Shown: positions 44,489 to 55,130 of the stretch, piece by piece
Position numbering within the stretch: position 1 is the stretch's first letter
Layout of the letters: every line of letters begins with the position of its first letter
NCBI RefSeq assembly: GCF_024166365.1
Contig: NC_064826.1
Location: 18,314,001 to 18,378,000 of the forward strand
DNA: 64,000 bases
Source: Elephas maximus indicus
Lineage: Eukaryota; Chordata; Mammalia; Proboscidea; Elephantidae
Reading direction: 5' to 3'
Made by a program: the position numbers and the translations under genes
Notes under the pieces: generated by a model
Seen by the model: only the letters and a program-made list of their open reading frames with translations
The model's database searches: none
Told to the model about the DNA's origin: nothing

Positions 44489-44691
44489 CATTGACTAACC
44501 GGGACCATAGGGAAAAACATTCTAAACCTTGTGTTAGGTTCCTGTGTAATATCTCCCAATTGGCATCTGTGTTTGAGACATATATATTGAAGAGGGCTGT
44601 GCTGTGCTAGGCTCTTCGAGGAAATAAAAGATGATTAAGAAAGATCCCATGTTAACAAATTTAAAGTCTACTGGAGGAGTTTGCACATTGA

Positions 44692-45190
44692 CATGGATTG
44701 AATTGGGTCCCCCCAAAATATCTGTCTACTTAGCTGGGCCACGATTCTCAGTATTGTGTAACTGTCTACCATTTTATGTGATTTTTCTATATGTTGTAAA
44801 TTCTATCACTATGATGTAATAAGACGGATTAGTGGCAGTCATATTGATAAGGTCTATAAGATTAGGTAGTGTCTTAAGCCAATCTCTTTTGAAACATAAA
44901 AGAGAGAAGCAAGCAGAGAGATGTGGGGACCTCATACCACCAAGAAAGCAGCACCAGGAATAAAGTACATCCTTTGGGCCTGAGGTTCCTGCACTGAGGT
45001 GCTCCCATACCAAGGGAAGGTTGATGACAAGGACCTTTCTCCAGAGTTGACAGGGAGGGAAAGCCTTCTCCTGAAGCTGACGCCCTGAATTTGGACTTAC
45101 AGCCTACTAGACAGTGAGAAAATAAATTTCTCTTTGTTAAAGCCATCCACTTGTGGTATTTCTGTTATAGCAGCACTAGATGACTAAGAT
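44692..45190 (+). mobile_element. MaLR-like solo LTR
   Basis: catggattgaattgggtccc start; gagaaaataaatttctcttt polyadenylation region; ends gcactagatgactaagata. Same layout as the LTRs at 2157 and 39314 but a different subfamily. Fossil. Confidence 0.75.
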
Positions 45191-46430
45191 ACACATGCAT
45201 AACCAAAACATAATAAAATCCTGGAAGGATTATGAAATAGCATCTATAAATTGCTTTGATAAGCTCAGGTTTTCTGGGCCAGCGAGCTTGCTAGTGGGAG
45301 CCCGATGCTAAATGGGCCCAAAGACCTTGGCGCAGGGATATCTCTGCTCACTGACTATGTGGATGACCCCCTAAAACCAGGCTGCCTCATTCCTGAGGGC
45401 ACCCTGGTTCATAAGGTGGGGGGTGGGGAGTTGTTGGATACTGAGGAAGGTCTAGCACCATCCCAACTTTGCTGTGTCTTCAGAGACAAAGAACAGCACA
45501 TTTCCTAAGCTGGATATTTGCTCCCAATTTAATTTTGTATGTCCTGGTGATGGGGCCGATCCCAAATCACGGTAATTTAAAATGTCCCAGGCTTTGATAT
45601 AAGCTTCCCCTTAACATGATGTTAAAGTCATTTCTCGGTTTCTGGATTCACTGACTGCAAAGATGCTGTTTACATGGGAGAGCACAAAAATGAAATGTTT
45701 TAAAATCCCAGATTTTTAAGAGCTTTGCCTGGTTTCAGATAGACAAATAAGCCTTTTGTTGACATGGATGCTAGGGGAACAGTGTGAAAAAACTCTAAAG
45801 GCAGGTGTGAACACACACACACATCCCGGGGTGGGGGGGGGGTGGCGGTATTTACAGGGAACACCCTCTGTGTTTCCCATATGCAGTGTGGAAAACTGGG
45901 CCAGAACGATCCTGCAGAAACTTCCTGAGGAAAACCGCCCGGTCAGCCATTCTGAAGCTTGAGCCAGGCCACTGGGGATCCCCAGCCAGGTTCCAGACCT
46001 TCCCTACTCCACAGACACTATGTCCTGCAGACAGTCCCTGAGTGCAGTGACCCCAAGGGGCTCACGGGATCCACCATCCCTACCACATGCTGGGTCCTGG
46101 GGACACAGCAATCCCAGCCCCTACTGGCAGAAAAGACCCCAGATTAGCAACCCAGGACTCAACTTGAGCCACATCCACGCCTCCCCGCTCCCAGGGTTAG
46201 TCACCCCTCCCCTCTGGGTCTGCTCCCCTCAACATCGCTGAGGAGAAAACCCTGCAGGGGGCCCCAGGATCTGCATCCCCCAAACAGCTTTTGCAAAAGG
46301 AGTCGGGGGCAGAGGGGAACCGGCTTCTTTGTTCCTTCACTGGGGAAACTCAGTTTATGGAATTCTCTAACTCCCACCCCCTCCCGAAGTCTGCAAATGT
46401 CTTCTTCATTACAGCTTCTATTCACTGAAT
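45191..46430. other. Non-coding interval
   Basis: Contains a short CA/G-run at 45815-45845. Frames of 67-74 aa are unremarkable. No exon supported. Confidence 0.4.
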
Positions 46431-46434
46431 CTTC

Positions 46435-46615
46435 ATCTGTCCCCAGCTCCAGGCTAAATGCTTATTTCCTGCATTATTTAAACCTCACAGCAGCCCTGGA
46501 TGGTAGGTGCTGTCCTCCTTATTTTACAGATGAAAAGAACTGAGCCAGGGAAAGTAACTTGCCCAGGGGTCTTACAGCTAATAGAGGGCACAACTGGGTT
46601 GTGAGCCCAAAGCCC
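46435..46615 (-). mobile_element. MIR
   Basis: Antisense order: tttaaacctcacagcagccc, attttacagatgaaaagaac, aagtaacttgcccaggggtc, gggttgtgagcccaaagccc. Confidence 0.75.
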
Positions 46616-46649
46616 TTCATCTTTATTGTTGCTTTCTCTGGCTTTATTA

Positions 46650-47263
46650 TGTTGCAGAGAAAACTTGAAAGCTGCTTCAAGTCAAAACAGAGAGGTTTAT
46701 TAAGGGTTTAAAACAAGCGCAATTGGGGAACTTCCTAGTCCATTGAAAATGGAACCAGGTGGGCCAATCGGTTTCATTATACAAGTATTCTTAAAAAAAA
46801 AAAAAAAAAAGTATTCTTACGGGGGTAAAAAGAGGAACCAAACGATAGGGAGGATAACTACAGGAAAATTAATGAATATTATGATAATCATACTCTAATT
46901 GGTTACTAATTATTAATAGTTGTAGTTAGTGATTACAGATAGTTTCACAGGATACTTAGGTCATGGTCACAAGATGCTTACATGTATTTTCTTTGTCCAT
47001 GCTGCAAAAAATACCTTGTTGGCAACAGCACACAGACAATACACTTTCTGAGTATGTGTATTTTGAGAGGTGCAAATGGTCACCTGGTTAAGACCCCTTG
47101 GGGCATATGGTTTCACATCTTGATTTTGACCACTGAGAAAAAACATGTTTTTTCTCAAAAACATATCTGTTAGTCTAGAATCCAGATTAAAATTAGATAG
47201 CATGGTCAGCATATTATGCCTCTCTCTCACTGACTGCACTGAGAGTTGTCTTTTCCTGAGACA
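46650..47263 (-). repeat. 3' LTR of the retroviral fossil
   Basis: About 614 bp. On the minus strand it starts tgtctcaggaaaagacaact and ends near tctctgcaac(a). Its polyadenylation signal, in cccttaataaacctctctg, is at about 46690-46710. It is longer than its partner because of an A-run and a duplicated aagtattctta word. Confidence 0.9.
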
Positions 47264-47277
47264 ATTCCCTCCTTTTG
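47264..47277 (-). other. Polypurine tract
   Basis: Minus strand aaaaggagggaat directly upstream of the 3' LTR start, the expected plus-strand primer position of a retrovirus. Confidence 0.75.
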
Positions 47278-48196
47278 ATCAAAGATTTTACAGAGCATCT
47301 TTTGATCACTGATGAATTGAGTAGTCCCTCTCACATGGACATGCTTGCTACTACTGTTTACTCTAGTGGCTGTTTGGATTATCAAGCATTTCAGACCTTG
47401 GAGGCCACACTGCAATTGCGACTGGGCACCAATGAGTGTTTTCCTTTTACCTTAACATAGTGGAGTTTTCCTCTTCAGGCCAGGCTGACCTCAAGTCACC
47501 CACAAAGGAGTAACTCGTCTTCTGCAACGTTGTCCCTAGCTCCTCCATCCTTTAGAGGGAGACACTCTAGTGGACCTCAAAAGGGGGAGGGAAAGAGGTG
47601 ACGGTGTCTGGTACAATGGGTCAGAGGCACAAAGGGCTGACTTATTCTCTCAGTCCCTCAGGTGGGATTTCATCAAGGTCATCACTGACGTGGATGGTTT
47701 CTAGACACATTATCTTTTTCATGAGCATTACGTTAGTTCTCAAGGTCAAAACACAAGTGGTTAATTTCACGCAACATTTAACAGTGCCAGTTACGATGAC
47801 AATGACCGTGAAAATCACAATTCCGGCAAACAAAACTGTCTTTAAAAGTGGCGTTTATAAAAAGAGGTATGGGTTCACAAGGGAAAAACCAAAATGTCAC
47901 AACAGGGGATTATGTGCTAAAATTGCAGTTTGATAACAAAAAGGAAAGCCTAAGAATTTTAATACCTCGTACCCGAAATACTCAGTTTGTCTAGAAATCT
48001 TAAGCAATAGGTATAACAGTCATCATGGAATATACGACAAGTAAGGTGGCTGACCTGCTTGATTAACAAGCAAATGCACTAGGCAGCATTAACTCCTATT
48101 ATTTACACAAGGAAAACATTCTATCAAAACATAGGATAAACTGAAGTTTATTATTATAATAATAATTATACTATAATAATAATATAATTATTATTA

Positions 48197-49018
48197 TTAA
48201 GTTTTCAAATATTTGAATGGTAATAAAAACTATATGAGTAAACAAGGTGAAGTCCTTACCCAATTAAAACCAACATAACAAATAAAAAAAAAAAGGAAGG
48301 CAAAGAAATTAATATAAGTAAACTTAATCTATGAGTTCAATTTAAACATCATTTTAGTTTACTCAGTTCCATGTAGCTAATTTTGGTTCCATGTTATTCT
48401 GGATCAGCAGTAATTGAAAAGTTTTGTCAGTTTTTACATAAGAGTTCTAAAAATCTTGATTCAGTCCAATGGCATCTGTGTTAAAAATATTATAGTGGCA
48501 CAGTGGTTAAGAGCTCAGATGCTAACCAAAAGGTTGGCAGTTCGAATCCACCAGCTGCACCTTGGAAACCTTATGGGGCAGCTCTACTCTGTCCTATATT
48601 GGCACTATGAGTTGAAAATTCGATGGCAATGGGTTCTGTTGAGTCTGATATAGACCATTCTTGTCACGTTTTCATTGAGTCAGCAAGGTAAAATTTATCT
48701 GTGAATGACAGACTTAAAAATGGCTATGATTAGATTATAACAATAATTTTCAAAAGTGAAAAGACCTGATAGATAGTAATTACAAAAATAATGTAAAGCT
48801 AAACAAAGTCAAATAAAAACTTTAGACAAAAAAAATATATATTTTTAAGATATAATGATTAACTTCATTTCTAAAGAACTTCTGATATAGCTTATAATAG
48901 TTTTTGAGACACAGTACTATATAGTCAGAATATGTTAAGAACATATTGATTATTAAGTTTTCAAATATTTGAATGGTAATAAAAACTTTATGAGTTAACA
49001 AGGTGAAGTCCTTACCCA
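48197..49018. repeat. Direct repeat pair within the provirus interior
   Basis: The block starting attaagttttcaaatatttg and ending gtgaagtccttaccca (about 66 bp) occurs at 48197-48262 and at 48952-49018 with about three differences, 755 bp apart, same orientation. Confidence 0.88.
48490..48640 (+). mobile_element. AfroSINE-like SINE in the provirus
   Basis: tagtggcacagtggttaaga ... gctaaccaaaaggttggcag ... gccctat-type tail with aaattcgatggcaatgggtt. It lacks the middle 'gggagaaag' segment. Confidence 0.9.
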
Positions 49019-49784
49019 AAACCATTGGCTTTGATGATACTAGAGTCAAAAGAAACAAAGTTGCAACTAAGTTAGCAATTGAAATAATAAAATTATGACA
49101 TATTATGTGTTTGTAGTCTAGTATCAGGCATATACTACTAACACACAAATTTTAACTTAAAGAAAATTTGGCACTTTTCTTAATTTGACATGTTTTATAT
49201 AATTCATAACATCTTAAATAAATCCTTTGGGCTTTTTACAAAGTTTTTAAAATTGTCAGAAGTTTATCACAGATTACTGAGAAACAATACTTAAGTTATT
49301 TAAAGTAGAAATTCCAAAGGTAAAAACCTTAGTCCCCTCAAAACTATGAGAATTTATTTCAACTTAGGAACCTTAATTTAATGAAGTTGAACTCTTCTCT
49401 CTGAGGCAGGTTGCATAAGGAATAATATGAACTTTTTAACTTAGTAACTAAGGAAAATTCTGTTATCATAATCATGAGAAATGTAATTTTTTGTTTCGTA
49501 TGCTATTTGATATTCAAAGCTCTAAAAAATTTTATGAATTAACTTATTAAGCCTTTAGTTGCAATAACTAAGAACTTTAGCCATTCTAAATAAATTTATT
49601 TAAAAAATTTCTCCTTGCCATTTATTGTTAGAAAAGTAAGTTAAATATTTTATTATTTTTTTAAATTAACAAAATGAATTTATTTTCATCATTTTCTGAA
49701 AACACTGAAATCTTTTAATTTTATAAGCACTTATCATCAAAATAACCAGAAACATTATAACTTAAATTTAACAGTATTTAACTA

Positions 49785-49920
49785 GAGGTACTACAGCTGT
49801 TAACCAAAAGGTCGGCAGTTCAAATCCACCAGGCGCTCCTTGGAAACCCTATGGGGCAGCTCTACTCTGTCCTATAGGGTCGCTATGAGTAGGAATTGAC
49901 TTGATGGCAATGGGTGGGTC
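49785..49920 (+). mobile_element. AfroSINE-like SINE in the provirus, head shortened
   Basis: ctgttaaccaaaaggtcggc ... gtcgctatgagtaggaattg, short form without the middle segment. Confidence 0.9.
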
Positions 49921-52900
49921 ACTAGAGGCAGAAAACTATTGCCTTCTCTTTTGTATGTTTTATAGAATCTGGTAAAGAAGGGTTTTGCAAAGAGGTAGTT
50001 TTGGGATAACTTAAAGGCCTGGTTGCACTAAGCAAACAAACAATTTATCTTTTTTAGTGTACTTTTAAATAGACTATTCTGTAGCTACTGTGGGCCCAAC
50101 TCATGGCTTTTAAGATAAGATAAAACTTAGAAAAAAGACCAAAAATATGTAAATTGATACTAATATTTGTTGAGAAACAAGAGGTACATTACAAATTTCA
50201 TGAACTTCTTCAAGACAAATCTGGAAAACAAAAAACTTTAGACATTTATTGGTAGGCAGATATTTACCAATAAGTAACTAGGTTGGCTGAGTTTTGGGGG
50301 TGGAAAAAAAAAGGAGAACAAAGGTCTGCAAAAAACTTCCTATTCTTAAATTTTACAATTTTTTTTTCTTAATTGTTATTTAACTGGGGCTTTGTTTGCT
50401 TATGAGCATTTGGCAGATTTAATAAAATTTCTCTTAAACTGTGGATGGCAATTTAATTTAGATCACTTATTCTCTCCTTTTTTTCATGTTTTTTTTTTTT
50501 TTCATGGTGGGCCCAAGAACTTGGGCCACCCATGGAACTATTTTGAGACACCATGAGTGTCTGGAGGGTAGAAAGAGTTGTTTCTCATTAAGGACTGTCC
50601 TTTTTGTAGTTTGTATGTTATTAAAGGAAAGATCTCCGTTAATTTCTCAGAGGCTGGTTATGCTGATGAGTACTGGCCTCCTGTGGGTGGCAGAGAGTTG
50701 AATTTGTTTCTGTTTTCTCTTTTTAACTTAAAACATTTTCCTCTAAGGTGACCTGGCTTTTACAATAAAAACAAACAATAGATTTGTGATCTAAAAGATT
50801 TTTGGGTTGTATTTGAAGCTGTTGCAGTTGTAAAGCTACAAGCTTATCTGGTTGTATTTGTGAGACTTTTTGTTTAAATTGTTCCTTTTGTTTGTTTTCA
50901 ATTTATAACAATCCTTTTTCCAATACCCAGTTCCTTGTAATAGTTGTAAGCACTGGGAAGGAAAAAATTAGGTGGCAACTCATTTTCTCAAAGCGATTAC
51001 TAAAATTTTAAATTATTCCTAAACACACTCAATCGGGAGCATTTACCAACTAAGTATATTCAAAAACAATCTAGAACAATAACCTTAATGACCTTAGCCT
51101 TAAAGTTTTGAAAATTTGGGTTTTAGTAATCCAGCTTTGAAGGCTTAGTAGTTTAGAACCAAGTTACAGAGAACTATCTCTGAAGGGGTAAAAAAGAGGA
51201 ATTATTGCCAGAGGGCAGAAAGAAGGATAACCTCTGAGGAGGAAAAAGAGGACCTGTTACTGCTAAGGAAGACTAGTGTAGTTGCAGAGTCCTAACAAGT
51301 TTAAGCAAATATTATCTTAATTTTTTTTTCAAGTTCTAAAGTACTAGTTAAAACTATTGAAGGCTTGAGCTTGTTAAAGTTTAGAATTTTCAGACTCAGC
51401 AATACTAGCAGGGACAGCCAATAACCAACCGTTAACTAACTAACCAAACCAACCAACCAATTAACATCTTATTAAATTAATCAATTAACAAATCAATTAA
51501 TCAATAATGAATAGTCTAGTGGCTTATGGGGCCTGAGATTCCACAAACTCAAAAGCTCTCAGGATGAACAATACTTGATTGTTGCTACTAATGAAGATAA
51601 GATTTATACAAGTAATATTTAGGGGTGTATCTGCAGACAAAACAAAACGAATACCAATTTTCAAAGAATACAAACGCAAAAATGCAAAATTCGATCTGAG
51701 AGGTTACTCACCCATTTGCTGTTTTTGTGGGTGTTCTTGTAGGTTCTCGAAGATGTTAAAGCTTGCTCTTAGAGACTGAAAAGGTGCATGAAAAAAATCT
51801 TAGTGTACTTAGAGAAACGAAAATAATCTCTTAGCAAGTGACATTAAAAGGACTAGAAGAACTCAGTGTTACCGAGTTTGGATAGAAGAGATTAGTAAAG
51901 ATCCGTAATAGCCTTCAGGAATGTTCCTCCACAGTTAGAATAACTCTTGGGAATCTTTCCAGTTTTCCTTTTTTTTCCTAAAAAAGCAGAAGTTAAGGTC
52001 TCTGGTAGCTTCTGGCCTGAAAAGAAAAATTGTGTACACTTTAAAAAGCAGACGTTAAAAGAAAATTCAGGCTTTAACTCTGAAAAATTCAGGTGTTAGC
52101 TCCAAAAACTCAGATTTTGGTTTTAAATTGTACCTATATATTCAATCCAGTTTAAGTTACTTAAAAGATTCTGAAGCCTAATTTAAGTTGACATATTATA
52201 AAATAATAAAAACTTTACAAGAACAAATTAGAATCTTCGTTCAAGCTATTAGAAGCTTAGGCATACTAAGCAGTTTCTTTAAGACTTAATAAGGCTGTCT
52301 TATGAGGAAAAAAAAAAAAAAAAAAGAACAACTCCTAGTCACGACTTTTGAGACAAGACACACAAAAACTTAAACACAAACTAAGACAAACAATAACATA
52401 AATTTACTCTTCTGTAAGTTTCATTCAAATAACATACAACATATGGAGCATTCTTTTTGAACTGAATTTATTTTGCCAACTAGAGGCCTGGTCTCTTATT
52501 TTCAATATATTAGTCTCTTTAACTGGAAAGTACTCAAAAACAGTCAAAACATTTGAGGAAACAAACAGGAAACAAAAATGGCACACCAGCATTTAAAAGA
52601 AATCTTAGGTTTCTCTTAATTTCGTGCCAGTGGATACTAGAGTTGATCTAAAAAATTAAATTACAGCAAGAAACTATTCAAACTGATTTTAATTTAGAGG
52701 TTCTTAGATCCTAATTCACTGCACAGAAAACGCTAGATTCCCCTTAAGGAGTGCAGAGCAGTGGCTAATGGTATTCTCTGTGCTCACTAAGACTGCTCAA
52801 CTCGTGTGAAAGCCACTTAATTTTTACTCCAGAGTCTTTTCACCAAAAACGTACCTGAAGAAACCTTAGTGGGCGTTTAGAGAAGAACATAGCGAGTTCA

Positions 52901-53174
52901 CAAAGCCCAAACCAAGCTGCAATTAGCCACAAAGTGAAAACACTTAACAAACTTGTCAAAACGCTCAAGAGCAAGCCTAAAGTAAAAAAAAGACTGTTAA
53001 CTAACCTCAGAGGACTTCAAACAAAAACAGGGCAGAGGTCCTTGGTCCAACAGGTTTTACCTCGAGACATCTTCTAAGAGCTGGAAAGTGGATCAAGCAT
53101 GCAAAGGGCTTGTATGGGCACTGATGTTCCACAGTTCCCTCCTGGAGCCATTTAGCAGGCAAAAATTGCCTTCA

Positions 53175-53193
53175 GATCCCACTTCTGACACCA
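53175..53193 (-). other. Retroviral primer-binding site, tRNA-Leu type
   Basis: Minus strand tggtgtcagaagtgggatc, three bases inside the 5' LTR. It matches the 3' end of tRNA-Leu (ending ...cctgacacca) with one difference. Confidence 0.8.
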
Positions 53194-53196
53194 AAA

Positions 53197-53769
53197 TGTT
53201 GTAGAGAAAAACTTGAACACTGTTTCAAGTTACAACAGAGAGGTTTATTAAGGGTTTAAAACAATCACAATTGGAAAATTACATAACTTATTTAAAATGG
53301 AGCCAGGTAGTCTGGGGCAGTTTTGTTATACAAGTATTCTTATGGGGTAAAAAGAGGAATCAAGCCATAGGGAGGATAATTACAGGAAAATCAATGAATA
53401 TTGTAATCATCACACTCTGATTATTAATCACTGTAGTTAGTGATTACAGATAGTTTCACAGGCTGCTTAGATCATGGCCACAAGATGCTTACATGTATTT
53501 TGTCTATCTTGCAAAAATATCTTGTTGGCAACAGTGCCCAGCCAGCAGTCTTCCTGAGTAAGTACATTTCAGGGGGTGCGGAGGATCACTTGGTCAAGAC
53601 CCCTCAGGGCACATGGTGTCACATCCTGGTTTTGACCACTGAGGAAAAACATGTTTTTCTTAAAAAACACAGCCTTTAGTCTACAATCCAGATTAAAATT
53701 AGATAGCATGGTCAGCATATTTTGCCTCTCTCTCACTGACTGCACTTAAAGTTTTCTTTTCCTGGAACA
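53197..53769 (-). repeat. 5' LTR of the retroviral fossil
   Basis: 573 bp; on the minus strand it starts tgttccaggaaaagaaaact and ends tctctacaaca. The signal aataaacctctctg lies at about 53235-53248. Colinear with the 3' LTR. Confidence 0.92.
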
Positions 53770-53867
53770 ATTATACAAGAATAAGAATAATACCGATTAG
53801 GTATCAAGCACTTACTATAAACCAGGCACTGTGCAAAGGATTTCTCCAAACTACTCTCAGATGTAGG

Positions 53868-54040
53868 TCCTCCAGAGCGTGACTGCCTAGGATCTAATCC
53901 TGGTCCCGCCACTTACTAGCTATGCGATCTTCAGCAAGTTTCTTAACTTCTTTGTGATTCCATTTCCCCCGTTATAAAATGAGGCTAAAAACACGGCTTT
54001 GGTGAACAGTAAATAAATTAACATATGTAAAGAATTTAGA
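53868..54040 (+). mobile_element. MIR
   Basis: atcctggtcccgccacttac, tagctatgcgatcttcagca, agtttcttaacttctttgtg, then gtaaagaatttagaag. About 100 bp before the CpG island. Confidence 0.8.
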
Positions 54041-54129
54041 AGACAAATAATAAGAATCTCTCACATTTTTATTTACCAGCACCTCCAATTCTCAGGTGAG
54101 GAACCTAGACTTGGAGAGGTTCACCTACT

Positions 54130-55130
54130 AGCTCAGAGTGTCCAGGGCCCCCCGCGTTGCGCAGACCTTCGCGGGACCGGCCGCTGCAGGTTAGTGGCAC
54201 CTGCAGGTAGGAGCCATCTTTCTCAGGCTTTGCAGCAGGACTCGCTGCGCCCAGGAGGCCTCGAATGGTCATCAGTGAACACCCGAGGCTGGGGGTCCGC
54301 CTGGCTCCGGCTTTGCGCGTGCGGTAGCGGAGACCCTGCCGGGCCCCACAGAAGCACTTGGCGACACCTGTGCCGGGTAAGCTGCTGTGGCGGGGGGTGT
54401 CCCGCGGTCGGTCCTCCTCTCCCCCTCCAGCCCCTTTCCCAGTTCCGCGCTCCCCCCCCCCTCCCGCCGCCCCGGGGCGGAGTTTCCTCGGCTCATTGTT
54501 CGCGTCCGCCGCCCGCCCCTCCTGGTCCAGCGCCGCCGGCTGCGCGCGCCCGGGGCGGGGCAGGGCGGGAGCGCGGCCGGGCGGGAGTCGTCGCCGGGGC
54601 TCAGCCCGCAGACACCGCCCGGGACGCCGCCGTCGCCGCCGCCGCTCCACGCGCCCCGCGCTGCCGCCGGCTTGCCGCAGCCTGCAGGAGGGGTTGGAAC
54701 GCGACTCTAGCCGGGTCCCCGGTCGCTGCGAGCCCCCGGCTGCGCCGACCCTCCGCTGCCAGCAGCCACCTGCTCCGGTCGCGCCGAGGACATGATGCGC
54801 TCGGCGCTGGCGCTCTCGGCGCTGCTACTGCTGCTGCTGCCGCCGCCGGCGCGCTCCGATGGCGGTAAGTAACCGCCGGGCCAGGGAGCCCGCCCGCTTC
54901 GTGGTGGCCGCGCGCCGGGCCCTGCCCTTGCGCCCTGCACGCCCCTGCAGTCGCGGGATCCCGTGGGATCGAGTCCCTATCGGCTTCGGTGTAGAGTGGG
55001 CGCCGGATTCGCCGGGAGAGCCGAGAGGCCGGCGCGGAAGGGGTTTGCAGGGAAAGAGGGGCTGGGGACGCCGCGAGGACCCCAGAGTCTGGGCAGTTTT
55101 TTCTCCGTGTCGCAGGAGATGGGCCCCCAG
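54130..55130 (+). promoter_or_regulatory. CpG island promoter of the signal-peptide gene
   Basis: Very GC-rich with dense CpG from about 54130, peaking at 54400-54960. GC boxes of the Sp1 type occur at 54471-54480 (cccggggcgg), 54551-54560 (cggggcgggg) and 54561-54570 (cagggcggga). I see no TATA box, so dispersed initiation is likely, somewhere between about 54450 and 54790. Overlapping open frames on both strands (up to 224 aa plus, 181 aa minus) reflect low stop frequency and are not called as genes. Confidence 0.88.
54792..54864 (+). CDS. First coding exon of an unidentified secreted or membrane protein
   Basis: Starts with two adjacent methionine codons (54792 and 54795); the first has G at -3. 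The encoded peptide is MMRSALALSA, then a Leu-rich core (LLLLLL), then PPPARSDG. That is a positively charged start, hydrophobic core and small-residue cleavage region, so a textbook signal peptide that directs the protein to the secretory pathway. After 24 codons plus one base the exon ends at GCG|GTAAGT (donor at 54865), in phase 1, the phase common at signal-peptide boundaries of receptors and extracellular modular proteins. The next exon is not in the window. I do not recognise the protein, and a signal peptide alone cannot name it. The in-frame extension past the donor stops almost at once, which supports splicing. Gene model: CpG promoter, short first exon, first intron of at least 9.1 kb. 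Confidence 0.72.

Larger units (their letters stand above)
46650..53769 (-). mobile_element. Endogenous retrovirus fossil with two LTRs, about 7.1 kb
   Basis: Provirus in reverse orientation: 3' LTR 46650-47263, interior about 47264-53196, 5' LTR 53197-53769. Flanked by attat at 46646-46650 and 53770-53774 (4-5 bp target duplication, one base ambiguous). A tRNA-Leu-like primer site next to the 5' LTR and a polypurine tract next to the 3' LTR define its ends. The primer site and duplication length fit class III (ERVL-like), but a class I element is not excluded. The interior is AT-rich and shows no recognisable gag, pro or pol frame; a short hydrophobic minus-strand stretch near 47740-47850 could be a relic of an envelope anchor. 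It is broken throughout, or derives from a non-coding deletion form. The LTRs differ by roughly 15-20% by eye, suggesting tens of millions of years. Two SINEs inserted later. Confidence 0.85.

Noticed and set aside
54105-54650. Long minus-strand frame (181 aa) and 224-aa plus-strand frame over the CpG island
   Set aside because: Arg/Pro/Ala-rich readings expected from GC-rich DNA with few stops; no domains, and they overlap the supported promoter and exon.
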